Assembly (NCBI GenBank): GCA_036788295.1
Contig: DAIQNR010000002.1
Location: 183,699-247,698, forward strand
Reading direction: 5' to 3'
DNA from: JAHQVK01 sp036788295
GTDB taxonomy: Bacteria; Myxococcota; Kuafuiibacteriia; Kuafuiibacteriales; Kuafuiibacteriaceae
DNA: 64,000 nucleotides
Shown: positions 1 through 9,900 of the stretch, in pieces
How the letters are laid out: the number at the start of each line of letters is the position of its first letter
Numbering within the stretch: the stretch's first letter is position 1
Translations under genes and position numbers: made by a program
Notes under the pieces: model-generated
Told to the model about the DNA's origin: nothing
Seen by the model: only the letters and a program-made list of their open reading frames with translations
The model's database searches: none

Positions 1-1
1 G

Positions 2-448
2 TCGGCGGTGGAGCGGATCTGCGCGGTGTACGAGGCGCTCTCCGCCGGCGTCCCGCTGCACCGCATCCACGCCGATTGCCACCACGGCAACCTGCTCAAC
101 GGGCGACAAGGGTGGTTCTTCCTCGATTTCGACGACTTTCGGCTCGGTCCGGCCGCCCAGGACGTGTGGCTGCTCGTGCCCGGGCGGGACGAGGAAGCGG
201 AGCGCCAGCGGGAGATCTTCGTGGACGCGTACCGGCAGTTTCGACGGTTCGAGCCCCGGTGGTTGAAGCTGGTGGAGCCGCTCCGGGGGCTCCGGTTCAT
301 CCACTACGCCGCTTGGGTCGCCCGGCGATGGGACGACCCGGCATTTCCAGCCGCATTCCCCGAGTTCGGCAGCGAGCGGTACTGGGACCGGGAGGTGTCC
401 GACCTCGAGGAGCAGCTCGAGCGGTGCGAAGAGGCGCTGTCTTGGTGA
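2..448 (+). CDS. srkA: SrkA/YihE-like protein kinase, C-terminal part (cut by window edge)
   Basis: This is the C-terminal portion of an aminoglycoside-phosphotransferase-fold Ser/Thr kinase of the SrkA (YihE) type. The frame is open to the left edge, so the true start lies outside the window. The visible part holds the catalytic loop HADCHHGN and, about 13 residues later, the metal-binding FLDFDD stretch, in the order and spacing expected for this family. In enterobacteria SrkA counters the stress kinase pathway that leads to programmed death; the role here is only inferred from the family. Its stop codon overlaps the next gene as GTGA, so the two are probably co-translated. The long helical C-terminus rich in Glu and Arg also fits the family. 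Confidence 0.8.
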   Translation, partial: SAVERICAVYEALSAGVPLHRIHADCHHGNLLNGRQGWFFLDFDDFRLGPAAQDVWLLVPGRDEEAERQREIFVDAYRQFRRFEPRWLKLVEPLRGLRFIHYAAWVARRWDDPAFPAAFPEFGSERYWDREVSDLEEQLERCEEALSW

Positions 449-1173
449 CCCCCGTTCGGTGCTCGCTCGAGGACATCGCCCGGGACCTGTCCGAGGCGCT
501 CACGGCCTCGTCGTTCGGCCCGCCGGTGACCCACGTCTACGACCCGCTGGCCTACGCGTTTGCACCCCACGCGGACTACCTTCGCCGCTTTGGCAAAGGA
601 ACGAAGGAGGTGGTGCTGCTCGGCATGAACCCCGGGCCGTGGGGCATGGCCCAGACCGGAGTTCCGTTTGGGGAGGTGGGCCTCGTGCGAGACTTTCTCG
701 GGGTGCAGGGGCCGGTGGGCCGGCCGCCCGTGGAGCACCCCCAGCGGCCCATTCTCGGCTTTTCGTGCGAGCGCAGCGAGGTCAGCGGACGCCGTCTGTG
801 GGGCTGGGTGCGAGATCGGTTTGGCCAGCCGGAGGCGTTCTTCGCTCGGTTCTTCGTCCTCAACTACTGCCCGCTCGTGTTCATGGAAGCGAGCGGCCGA
901 AACCGCACCCCGGACAAATTGCCGGCCGCAGAGCGGAGCCGGTTGTATTCGGCGTGCGATCGTTCCCTGCGACGCTCGGTCGAGCTGCTGTCGCCCCGGT
1001 GGGTGGTCGGGGTGGGGGCGTTCGCGGAGGGCCGAGCGAGAGCCGCGCTCGCCGGGCTCGACGTGCAGGTGGGGCGAGTCCCCCACCCGAGCCCGGCGTC
1101 CCCGGCGGCCAACCGGGGGTGGGCGGAGCTGATGGACGAGGCGCTCGTCGGGCTCGGCATCGACGTGCGCTGA
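445..1173 (+). CDS. SMUG1-type uracil-DNA glycosylase
   Basis: A 242-residue protein of the single-strand-selective monofunctional uracil-DNA glycosylase (SMUG1) group, which removes uracil and oxidised pyrimidines from DNA to start base-excision repair. The two family motifs are plain: GMNPGPWG at residues 60-67, followed by a Gly/Val-Pro-Phe-Gly segment, and the second motif HPSPASPAANRGW starting at His214. I chose the GTG at 445 because it overlaps the stop of the kinase gene in the GTGA arrangement and gives the normal family length; the same frame is open further left but that part lies inside the kinase gene. The pairing with a stress kinase suggests a small damage-response operon, which is inference. 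Confidence 0.9.
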   Translation: MTPVRCSLEDIARDLSEALTASSFGPPVTHVYDPLAYAFAPHADYLRRFGKGTKEVVLLGMNPGPWGMAQTGVPFGEVGLVRDFLGVQGPVGRPPVEHPQRPILGFSCERSEVSGRRLWGWVRDRFGQPEAFFARFFVLNYCPLVFMEASGRNRTPDKLPAAERSRLYSACDRSLRRSVELLSPRWVVGVGAFAEGRARAALAGLDVQVGRVPHPSPASPAANRGWAELMDEALVGLGIDVR

Positions 1174-1196
1174 GGCCCAAAAGCCCTTGTTGGGCC
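1174..1196 (+). repeat. Hairpin after the glycosylase gene
   Basis: A perfect inverted repeat, GGCCCAA (1174-1180) and TTGGGCC (1190-1196), with a 9-base loop. It begins directly after the TGA of the glycosylase and ends 25 bases before msrA. There is no T-run, so it is either a weak or factor-assisted terminator or a processing hairpin between the two genes. Confidence 0.5.
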
Positions 1197-1221
1197 GTGA
1201 ATTCGGCACCAAACTCCCTGC

Positions 1222-1860
<639 letters not shown>

Positions 1861-1862
1861 GG

Positions 1863-2492
1863 TCAGGAGGCCCGAAGCCGGCTGCGCTGCAGATCGAAGA
1901 GGTAGCCGTAGACGGAATCCTGCTCCTTTTCGGCGATGCGGGTGAACGCGAGCCCGAGCCTCGTTCCGCGCTCCACCGGTTCGGCCCAGCATACCCGGCC
2001 TCGGGCGCGAACGCGGCGACCCCCGATCTCGAGCTCGACCTGAAGCTCGTCGTCCACCGCGATCGGGAGGTCCGAGGTCGCCTCGAGGCACATTCCGCTC
2101 CCGCTCAAGTCCCGGGTGATCCCTTCGAGGTCGACCGTGTCCGGCTCACCGTGAGCGGGGCTGAGCTTGACCGGCAGCTCCACCGGCTCCCGGAACGTCG
2201 ACCGGCGCTGCACCACCCGCAGCTCACGGGGAGGAGCGAGATCGAGCCGGCCGGCGTCGAAGTCGTAGTCGATCACCGGCACCGGCTCGCTCTGGTGTCG
2301 GACCGAGCCGTTCCAAAAGGCGAGCTCGATGCCGGCGCTCAGGTGGTGGGCCTCGAGCCACACCGCCGGCTCGGTGAGGCGAACCGAGAGTCGATCCGGG
2401 CCCGCTTCGAGCACGTCGGCGGCGACTTCCTCGTGCCCGACGATGGCGAGACGGATCCGCTGGTGGCGCTCGAAGGCGATCGACTCCTTCAT
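1863..2492 (-). CDS. PilZ-domain protein (first of a tandem pair)
   Basis: A 209-residue protein with an N-terminal YcgR-like half (about residues 1-85) and a C-terminal PilZ domain, the cyclic-di-GMP receptor fold. Both ligand motifs are visible: RSTFR at 97-101 (RxxxR) and DLSGSG at 128-133 (D/NxSxxG). It is therefore expected to bind c-di-GMP and to act on motility or envelope processes; the target cannot be told from the sequence. The ATG at 2492 was preferred because the open frame upstream runs into the second PilZ gene and reads as low-complexity. It lies 64 bases downstream of the related gene at 2557-3273 and converges on msrA. Confidence 0.85.
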   Translation of the reverse strand: MKESIAFERHQRIRLAIVGHEEVAADVLEAGPDRLSVRLTEPAVWLEAHHLSAGIELAFWNGSVRHQSEPVPVIDYDFDAGRLDLAPPRELRVVQRRSTFREPVELPVKLSPAHGEPDTVDLEGITRDLSGSGMCLEATSDLPIAVDDELQVELEIGGRRVRARGRVCWAEPVERGTRLGLAFTRIAEKEQDSVYGYLFDLQRSRLRAS

Positions 2493-2556
2493 CGCTAGAA
2501 CCCATCGGCGCCTTTTCTTCGAACTTGCGCCGAAACATCCTGGGCCCGCGCTTTGG

Positions 2557-3273
2557 CTACCTACGGGCCCGCTGCCGGGCGAACAGGAACCGAAACAGGA
2601 TGTCGCCCCCCCCGCTGGCCATCTCGGTGAAGGCGAGCCCGGCCGTGCACCGGCCCGAGCCGCGGCGCTCGATCCACGCCACCTTCGCTTCGGCCTGCAT
2701 CCGGTGGCCGTCGAGGTCGAGCTCGACGCGGACGATTTGGCCGGCATCGACCTCGAGAGGGCGGCGAGTCACGATCCGCGCCCCGCCGCCGCCGATGTCC
2801 AGGCTCTCTCCGCTCACCGCCGCTGCGCCAAGCGGCGCTCCCAGCGGCTGGCCGTCGGCGGGGAGCACCCGCACCGGGACCTCCACCCGCTCCCGAAAAC
2901 CGGCCCGCCGCGGCGCCTCGAGCAGCTCGAGCGAGCCGCGCAGCCGCAGCAGCCTGGTCTCCGGGTCGAACCCGAGGACCCCCACCGACTCGGCGGCGAA
3001 GCGACGGGGTCCATCGAAAGCTTCGACGTCGACCCCGAGCGAGAAGTGAGGGGACCGCAGCCCGGCCGCCGACGGGCCGAGCACGAGGTGGGTTTCTGCG
3101 CCCTGCTCGGCGATCTCCGCTGGCAGGACCCGGTCCATGGCCCGCAGACGGACCTGCAGAGCGAGCTTGGGCTCGAGCGCGAGCGATGCGGCCACCTCCC
3201 TTGCTTCGGCCCGCTCCCTGGAGCCCTGCAGCCGACCCCACCCTGGAAGCTCCGACCCGTCTCGCGCTGGCAC
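2557..3273 (-). CDS. PilZ-domain protein (second of a tandem pair)
   Basis: A second PilZ protein of up to 238 residues with the same YcgR-like plus PilZ layout as its downstream neighbour. The RxxxR motif is RAGFR at 123-127. The second motif reads DIGGGG at 159-164, where the usual Ser is replaced by Gly, so c-di-GMP binding may be altered. The GTG at 3273 is the farthest start in frame. A shorter start is quite possible because the next gene begins divergently only 30 bases away and alignment with the neighbour suggests that the domain begins around residue 32. An inverted repeat (GGGCCCG at 2542-2548, CGGGCCC at 2564-2570) spans its stop codon and may separate the two transcripts. Confidence 0.8.
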   Translation of the reverse strand: MPARDGSELPGWGRLQGSRERAEAREVAASLALEPKLALQVRLRAMDRVLPAEIAEQGAETHLVLGPSAAGLRSPHFSLGVDVEAFDGPRRFAAESVGVLGFDPETRLLRLRGSLELLEAPRRAGFRERVEVPVRVLPADGQPLGAPLGAAAVSGESLDIGGGGARIVTRRPLEVDAGQIVRVELDLDGHRMQAEAKVAWIERRGSGRCTAGLAFTEMASGGGDILFRFLFARQRARR

Positions 3274-3303
3274 ACCGCGGATGGATCATGCTACGAATCG
3301 GGG

Positions 3304-3654
3304 GTGCGGTGGCTGGTCTCGCTGTTGGCGCTGGGTCTTGGCGCCGCCCCGGTGTCGGCCGAGGCTGCGGTCCGGTGCGCCGACGGCGTCGTTCGGACCC
3401 ACTGCTGCTGCCCGACGGACCGCCAAGAGCCCATCGGGCCGTGCTTTGCTCCGGCCGGCTGCTGCGAATCGGTTCCGTCGGCGAGCGACCGGGGCGGCCC
3501 GGTTCCTGGCCCCGACCTGCGTCCCCACGTAGGCCCGGCCGCGGTCGAGCGAGGGCTTCGGCAAGTCGTCGAGCTCGAATCGGCCTTCACTGGCTCTGAC
3601 CTTCGGGCGCCCCGCCGCCCGGTCTTTCTCCGTCACCGCGCACTTCTCATCTAG
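3304..3654 (+). CDS. Small secreted cysteine-rich protein at the head of the copper efflux operon
   Basis: An unrecognised 116-residue protein. From the GTG at 3304 it starts with a clear signal peptide (VRWLVSLLALGLGAAPVSA), then has seven cysteines within about 30 residues (positions 25, 34-36, 47, 53 and 54), including CCCP and GCC groups. The rest is Pro/Arg/Gly-rich. No ATG is in frame, and the two nearby ATGs belong to other frames that lack a signal peptide. Its position just upstream of a TolC-CusB-CusA set suggests a periplasmic or extracellular copper- or silver-binding role; that is inference from the cysteines and the context. It could also be a small secreted protein unrelated to metal. 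Confidence 0.6.
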   Translation: MRWLVSLLALGLGAAPVSAEAAVRCADGVVRTHCCCPTDRQEPIGPCFAPAGCCESVPSASDRGGPVPGPDLRPHVGPAAVERGLRQVVELESAFTGSDLRAPRRPVFLRHRALLI

Positions 3655-3680
3655 GCCTCTGCTCGCCCGACATCCGGGAC

Positions 3681-3700
3681 CGAACCGAAGCATCGGTTCG
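3681..3700 (+). repeat. Perfect 8-base inverted repeat upstream of the efflux genes
   Basis: CGAACCGA (3681-3688) and TCGGTTCG (3693-3700) form a perfect hairpin with a 4-base loop, 26 bases after the Cys-rich gene and 74 bases before the TolC-type gene. No T-run follows. It may act as an attenuating terminator between the small secreted protein and the pump genes, or as an operator for the pump genes. Confidence 0.5.
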
Positions 3701-3774
3701 ATGTTCCCCTCGAGGACTGGGTTGCCTTGGTGCCGCATGGTTCGGCGCCCGCGCGGTGACCCCGGGAGAGTTTC

Positions 3775-5133
3775 ATGGTCCATCGCATCGCTTCGGCATC
3801 CATCGCCGGATGGGTAGCGTCGTTCGCCGGCGCTGCCTGGTCCGCCCCCGATCCCTACCCAGATACGAGGCGGGAGTGGGCGCAGTCTGCCCCCTCCGCC
3901 GAGGCCCCCGTCCCCGACCGCCCCTTTGACCAGGTCGAGCTCGTCGCGGCGGTGCTCGCGCGAAATCCGAGCGTCGAAGCGGCCCACCGGGGCTGGCAGC
4001 AGGCGCTGGCGAGGCCGGCGCAGGCCCGCGCCCTCGAAGATCCGATGCTCGGGGGCTCGTTTGCTCCCCTGAGCCTGTTCGGCGGTGAGCCGATGCCCGC
4101 CGCGCACGGAGCGGAGCCAAGACCGGTCGAGTTCGGCTTCTCGGTGGAGCTGGTCCAGCGGCTCCCGTTTCCGGGAAAGCGGGCGCTCGGGGCAGCGCGG
4201 GCCACCGCCGAGGCGGAGGCGGCCGGGTCCGATTTCGCCGTCGTGCGGCTCGACTTGGCGCTCGCAGCGTCGGAGCTGCTCTTCGATCGGTGGCGGGTCG
4301 AGCGGGCGCTCGACATCAACCGGCGGTCGGCGGCCTTGGTCGCGGAGCTTGCCTCCGCTTCCGCCGCTCAGCACCGGGCGGGCCGAGCCAACCAGGAAGA
4401 CCAGTGGCTCGCGGAGATCGCGGCCGCGAGAGTCGAAGAGGAGCGCATCGGGCTTCAAGCGGAAGCGGCCGTGCTCGACGCGAGGATGAACGGTCTGCTC
4501 CACCGAGCGCCCGAGGCGCCGCTGCCCCCGCCTGCCCCCCCTCCTGATCCTCCATCCCTCATGCCGCCGCTGTCGTTTTTCATGGCCGCAGGAAAGCGCC
4601 ATAGGCCGGAGGTCGCCGCGACCGCGGCCCGGGTGCGGGCGGGCGCCGCCGCCATCGCGTCGGCCGAGCGGGAGCGGTGGCCGGACCTGCAGCTGTCCGC
4701 GGGTTACAACGCGATGTGGGACATGCCCGAGCATCGGTTCATGCTCGGGCTCGGCGTGAACCTCCCGGTGCAGACCGGCCGCCGCGACGCGGCCGAAGAA
4801 GAGGCGTCGGCAGGCTTTCGGGCCAGGCAGGCCGAAGCCGAGCGGGTGGCTCGCTCGGTGGAAGTCGAGGTGGTCGCGGCCTACCGTCAGGTCGAGGCTT
4901 CGGCCCGCACCCTCGATCTATACGGGGGGCGGCTCCTGCCCGCAGCCAGCGGGCGGCGGGCGGCGGCCGAGGCCGGCCTCGCCACGGGGGAGAGCTCGCT
5001 GTCCGCCGTGCTCGAGGCTGAGCGGGACGAGCGGCAGATGGAGCTCTCCTTCGAGCTCGCTCGGGCGGCGGCGAGGAAAAGATGGGCCGGGCTCGAGCGG
5101 GCCGCGGGCATGCTCCCGGGAGGCGACCGATGA
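3775..5133 (+). CDS. TolC-family outer-membrane channel of a copper/silver efflux system
   Basis: A 452-residue outer-membrane efflux protein of the TolC/CusC family. The sequence shows a signal-like N-terminus (MVHRIASASIAGWVASFAGAAWSA) and then long Ala/Glu/Arg-rich amphipathic helices in two repeats, with the typical start ELVAAVLARNPSVEAA and the sequence DPMLGG. The second repeat begins around ATAARVRAGAAAIASAERERWPDLQLSAGYN, again characteristic. It forms the outer-membrane exit duct for the RND pump encoded downstream. Its TGA overlaps the ATG of the adaptor gene (ATGA), so the two are translationally coupled. The Pro-rich linker near residue 250 is longer than in most homologues. Confidence 0.88.
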   Translation: MVHRIASASIAGWVASFAGAAWSAPDPYPDTRREWAQSAPSAEAPVPDRPFDQVELVAAVLARNPSVEAAHRGWQQALARPAQARALEDPMLGGSFAPLSLFGGEPMPAAHGAEPRPVEFGFSVELVQRLPFPGKRALGAARATAEAEAAGSDFAVVRLDLALAASELLFDRWRVERALDINRRSAALVAELASASAAQHRAGRANQEDQWLAEIAAARVEEERIGLQAEAAVLDARMNGLLHRAPEAPLPPPAPPPDPPSLMPPLSFFMAAGKRHRPEVAATAARVRAGAAAIASAERERWPDLQLSAGYNAMWDMPEHRFMLGLGVNLPVQTGRRDAAEEEASAGFRARQAEAERVARSVEVEVVAAYRQVEASARTLDLYGGRLLPAASGRRAAAEAGLATGESSLSAVLEAERDERQMELSFELARAAARKRWAGLERAAGMLPGGDR

Positions 5134-6950
5134 CCGGCCCGCGTTTCGGCGCGCCGGGAAGGATCCTTCGGTGGGCGGCCGTGCTCGCGGCGGTGGCGGC
5201 AGGGCTGTTTGCGCTAAAGGGGCCCCTTCGGGACTGGTTCTTCCTCGCGCCAGCGGGGCCGGCGAGCGCGCCGGCCACGAGGCCCCACGCACCAAAGCCC
5301 CCTCCGATCGAGGCCCCAGAGCTGCCCGAGCACCGCATGAGCGACCCAGGTTTCGCTTCCTCGAGGCTCGCGATGGACCGGTACGAGGACATCCGCGTCC
5401 TCCTCGCCGCCGACCGACTCGATGGCATCGACCAAGCGGCCCGGGCGGCGTCCCGGGCGCTCGAGGCCGCGCTCGCCGCCGAACCGGACGCTCCCTCGCC
5501 GGTACGCGACGCCATGGGGGACGCGGCGAACGCGTCCGCGCGGCTCGCGGCGGCTGAAGACCTCGAGAAGGCCCGGCTTCGGTTCGGGGAGCTCGGCCGG
5601 CAGCTCGTCGGGGTGGCCCGCGCCGACCAGAGACTGCAAGAAGGTTTTCATCTATTCGACTGCCCGATGGCCGAGGGCTACCGCAAATGGTTTCAGCGCT
5701 CGCCGCGCATCGAGAACGCGTACATGGGCCAGCAGATGCTCGAGTGCGGCAGCGCGAGCCCCTGGGATCCTCCTCCGGCGGACGACCTCGGCGCGATCTC
5801 CCACGAAGGCCACGGCCACGAGGGCGACGAGGTCGCCCACCACGTCTGCCCGATGCACCCCTCGGTTCGGCAGCGGGACATGGGGACCTGCCCGATCTGC
5901 GGGATGGACCTCGTCCCGGTCAGCTACGACGAGGTCGAAAGCGGCGTCATCCGGGTCGAGGAGGGGCGCAGGCAGACGATCGGCGTCCGCACCGCGGCGG
6001 TGGTGCGCCGGCCGCTCGAACGGACGCTCACCGCGCTCGGGCGAGTGACATGGGACGAGACCGGGCTGTTCGATGTCACCCTGAAGCGGGGAGGCTTCGT
6101 CCGGACGCTCCGGGTCAACGCGAGCGGGCAGATGGTCAAGAAGGGGGAGGTCCTGTTCACCCTCTACAGCCCCGAGCTGCTCTCCGCACAGGAGGAGTTC
6201 TTGCTCGCGGTCACCGGGGAGCGAGACGCAAAGAGCTCGGCCGAGAAGGCCCGGTCGGCCAATCTCGTGGCTTCGGCCCGGCGGCGGCTCGATCTGTGGG
6301 ATCTACCCGGTGGGCTCATCGACCGGATCGCGAAGAAGGGCGCGCCCATCGAGGCGGTCCCGTTCTTCGCGCCGGTGAGCGGGGTGGTCCTCGAGAAGGA
6401 CATCGTGGAGGGCGGGGCGGTGTCGCCCCAGGTCCGGCTCTACCGCATCGCCCCGGTGGACCGGGTGTGGGTCGAGGCCGACCTGTTCTCCTCCGACATC
6501 TCCGATGTCGCCCCTGGGCAGGCGGCGAGGGTCGAGGTTGAGGGGCGGACCATCGAAGCGAACGTCAGCCACGTCTTTTCGTGGCTCGACGTGGCCACGC
6601 GGACGGTTCGGGTGCGGATCGAGGTGCCAAACCCAGGCGGCGAGCTTCGACCTGGACAGTTCGCTCGGGTCGAGCTCCCGGTAGAGCGGCCCCCGCGGCT
6701 GCTCGTCCCCAGGGAAGCGGTGCTCTACGCTGGCCCTCGGCGCCTCGTGTTCCTCGATCTCGGCGGAGGTCGGCTGCGTCCGGTCGAGGTCCGGGTCGGC
6801 AACCGCTCCGAAGCTTGGGTGGAGATCCTCGACGGGCTGAAGGAAGGCCAGATCGTCGTCTCCTCCGGGAACTTTCTCATCGCGGCCGAGAGCCGGCTTC
6901 GGTCCGCGGTCGACCACTTCGAGCGAGGAGCGGACGATGGCGCCAAGTGA
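5130..6950 (+). CDS. cusB: CusB-type RND adaptor with DUF3347-like and heavy-metal-binding domains
   Basis: A 606-residue periplasmic adaptor (membrane fusion protein) for the CusA pump. Domain order: N-terminal membrane anchor (about 10-35); a helical DUF3347-like domain (about 80-205) containing the FDCPMAEG and ENAYMGQQM stretches; a heavy-metal-binding domain at about 236-262 with CPMHP (Cys240) and CPICGM (Cys254, Cys257); then the barrel-sandwich and beta-barrel adaptor core, including GGFVRTLRV, LFTLYSPEL and LYRIAPVDRVWVEADL. The family normally has about 400 residues, so the front part is an added metal-sensing or metal-delivery module. The start is the ATG overlapping the TolC-type stop. 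The gene overlaps the pump gene by 14 bases. Confidence 0.9.
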   Translation: MTGPRFGAPGRILRWAAVLAAVAAGLFALKGPLRDWFFLAPAGPASAPATRPHAPKPPPIEAPELPEHRMSDPGFASSRLAMDRYEDIRVLLAADRLDGIDQAARAASRALEAALAAEPDAPSPVRDAMGDAANASARLAAAEDLEKARLRFGELGRQLVGVARADQRLQEGFHLFDCPMAEGYRKWFQRSPRIENAYMGQQMLECGSASPWDPPPADDLGAISHEGHGHEGDEVAHHVCPMHPSVRQRDMGTCPICGMDLVPVSYDEVESGVIRVEEGRRQTIGVRTAAVVRRPLERTLTALGRVTWDETGLFDVTLKRGGFVRTLRVNASGQMVKKGEVLFTLYSPELLSAQEEFLLAVTGERDAKSSAEKARSANLVASARRRLDLWDLPGGLIDRIAKKGAPIEAVPFFAPVSGVVLEKDIVEGGAVSPQVRLYRIAPVDRVWVEADLFSSDISDVAPGQAARVEVEGRTIEANVSHVFSWLDVATRTVRVRIEVPNPGGELRPGQFARVELPVERPPRLLVPREAVLYAGPRRLVFLDLGGGRLRPVEVRVGNRSEAWVEILDGLKEGQIVVSSGNFLIAAESRLRSAVDHFERGADDGAK

Positions 6951-9900
6951 CACCGGAGGTCCGCTCGGGGCCGTCATCGCCGCGTCGGCAAAGAACCCGG
7001 GGCTCGTCGTCCTCGCCTGCGCGGGCCTGGCCGCCGCCGGGGCCTGGGCGCTCGGGGAGGCTCCGCTCGACGCGATCCCCGATCTATCCGACGTGCAGGT
7101 CATCGTCTTCACCGAGTGGCCGGGGCAGAGCCCGGACCTCGTAGAAGACCAGGTGACCTACCCCATCTCGACCGGGCTGTTGTCCGCGCCGAAGGTCCGC
7201 TCGGTGCGTGGGCAGTCGATGTTCGGGATGTCCTTCGTGTACGCGATCTTCGAGGATGGAACCGACATCTATTGGGCTCGCAGCCGGGTGCTGGAATCGC
7301 TCAGCTCGATGTCGTCCCGGCTCCCGCTGGGGGTGACGCCGACGCTCGGTCCGGACGCGAGCGGGGTCGGGTGGGTGTTTCAATACGCGCTCGTGGACGA
7401 ATCGGGCCGGCTCGACCTCTCCGAGCTCCGGTCGATCCAGGATTACCAGCTCCGTTTCGCCCTCGAGAGCGTGCCCGGCGTGGCCGAGGTCGCGCCGGTG
7501 GGCGGGTTCGTGAAGCAATACCAGGTGCGGCTCGACCCCGAGCGGCTGCGAGCCTTCGACCTCGGGCCGACCGAGATCGCGGCCGCGATCCGGGCCTCGA
7601 ACCGGGACACATCCGGCCGGGTGCTCGAGATCGCCGGTCATGAGCACGTCATTCGGGGCCGGGGGTACCTCAGAGGAATCGAGGACCTCGAGCTGATCCC
7701 CGTCGGGTCCCTCGTAGGCGGCACCCCGGTGCTGCTCGGGCAGGTGGCCGACGTCGCGGTCGGCGCCGCCCCCCGGCGCGGCCTCAGCGAGCTCGACGGC
7801 AAAGGGGAGGTCGTCGGGGCCATCGTCATCATGCGCCACGGCGAAAACGCGCTCCGGGTCATCGACCGGGTGAAGGAGCGGATCGCCGAGCTCGAGCCGG
7901 GCCTGCCCAAAGGGGTGCGCATCGATGTGGTCTACGACCGCTCCGAGCTCATCGAGGCCGCGGTACAGACGCTCCGAAGCACGCTGCTGCACGAGATGAT
8001 CGTGGTCAGCGTCGTCATCTTTCTGTTCTTGCTCCACGCGAGGAGCGCGCTCGTCCCGATCTTGACCTTGCCGGTCGCGGTGCTGCTCGCGTTCTTGCCC
8101 ATGCTCGGGCAAGGTCTCACCGCGAACATCATGTCCCTCGGTGGGATCGCGGTCGCGATCGGGGCGATGGTCGATGGGTCGATCATCGTCGTCGAGAACG
8201 TGCACGAGAAACTCGAAGTCTGGGAGGCGGAGGGCCGCCCTGGCCGGCGCAGCGACGTGCTCATCGCCGCGATGCAGGAGGTGGGGCCGACCATCTTTTT
8301 CTCGCTGCTCGTCATCACCGTCTCCTTTTTGCCCGTGTTCGCCCTCGAGGGCGCCGAAGGTCGGCTGTTCGCGCCGCTCGCCTACACGAAGACCTACTCG
8401 ATGGGGTTTGCGTCGGTTCTCGCCGTGACCCTCACCCCGGCGCTCGCCGCCCTGTTCGTGCGGGGAAAGATCCGGCGGGCCGAGGACAACCCCCTGAACC
8501 GGGTGCTGTACGCCGCGTACGTCCCGGTGGTGCGGTGGGTGGTCCGGCGGCCGGTATCCGTCGTGGCGGCCGCCGCGGTCATCGTGTCCTTCACCGTCCC
8601 GGCGTTTCTCCGCTTGGACCGGGAGTTCATGCCCCCGCTCCACGAAGGCGCGATCCTCTACATGCCGACCGCACCGCCAGGCATGTCGATGACCGAAGCG
8701 AGCGCGGTGCTCCAGGAGATGGGGCGGCAGCTCGCCCGTTTTCCCGAAGTGGACCGGGTGTTCGGGAAGATGGGCCGGGCCGAGACCCCGACCGATCCGG
8801 CCCCGATCGGCATGGCGGAGACGACGATCACGCTCCGCCCCCGCAGCCAGTGGCGCCCGGGGATGACCTACGAGAAGCTGCTCGCGGAGCTCGACGAGGC
8901 CGTGCGCTTCCCGGGCATGCCGAACCTGTGGTGGATGCCCATCCAGACCCGGACCGAGATGCTCAGCACCGGGGTGCGAAGCCCGCTCGGGGTGCAGGTC
9001 TTCGGAGACCGGCTCGAGACCATCGAAGAGGCGGCGCGGCAGGTCGAGGCGGCGCTCGAGGGTCTCGTTGGGACCCGAAGCGTGTTCGCGGAGCGCTCGA
9101 CCGGGGGCTTCTACCTCGACATCCAACTTCGCCGGGAGGACGCGGCTCGGTACGGCATCACGGTGGAGGACATGAACGCGGTGATCGCGTCCGCTCTCGG
9201 CGACGAGCAGGTCTCGGTGATGGTGGACGGCCGGGAGCGCTACCCGATCGGCGTCGCCTATGCCCGGGAGTTTCGGGACGACCCGGACAAGATCGGCGAG
9301 GTGCTGATCCGGACGGCAGCCGGCGCCCACATCCCCCTTCGCGACGTGGCAAACATCGAGCCGAAGCTCGGGCCGCCGATGGTCCGGAGCGAGGACGGTC
9401 GCCTGGTCGGCTTCGTCTTCGTGGATACCGACCGGCCGATCGTGGAGTACGTCGAGGACGCCCAGCGGAAGGTGGCGCAGACCGTCACCCTCCCGCCGGG
9501 GGTTCGGCTCGGCTGGGTGGGCCAGTTCCGGGCGTTCGAGCGGGCCAAAGCGAGGCTCTTCCTCATCGCCCCCGTGACCCTGGCTCTCATCGTGCTCCTG
9601 CTCTACCTCAACACCGGGTCGCTGGTGGAGACGCTGCTCGTGGTCGCGCTCTTGCCGACGGCGCTCGTAGGGGCGGTGTGGCTCGTGTTCCTGCTCGACT
9701 TCAACCTGAGCGTCGCGGTGTGGGTGGGCATGATCGCGCTCGCTGGGCTCGACGCCGAGACCAGCGTCGTCATGCTTCTCTACCTGCGCCTTGCCCATGA
9801 GCGCTTCGACCGCGAGGGTCGGCTGAAGACCGCCGCCGACCTCGAAGCCGCGATCATCGACGGGGCGGCCAAACGGCTCCGTCCGAAGCTCATGACGGTG

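Noticed and set aside
7084..9798. Long open frame on the minus strand opposite cusA
   Set aside because: It is a mirror of codon bias in a GC-rich gene. The protein is His/Arg/Glu-rich with no recognisable motif, while the plus strand encodes an unmistakable RND pump.
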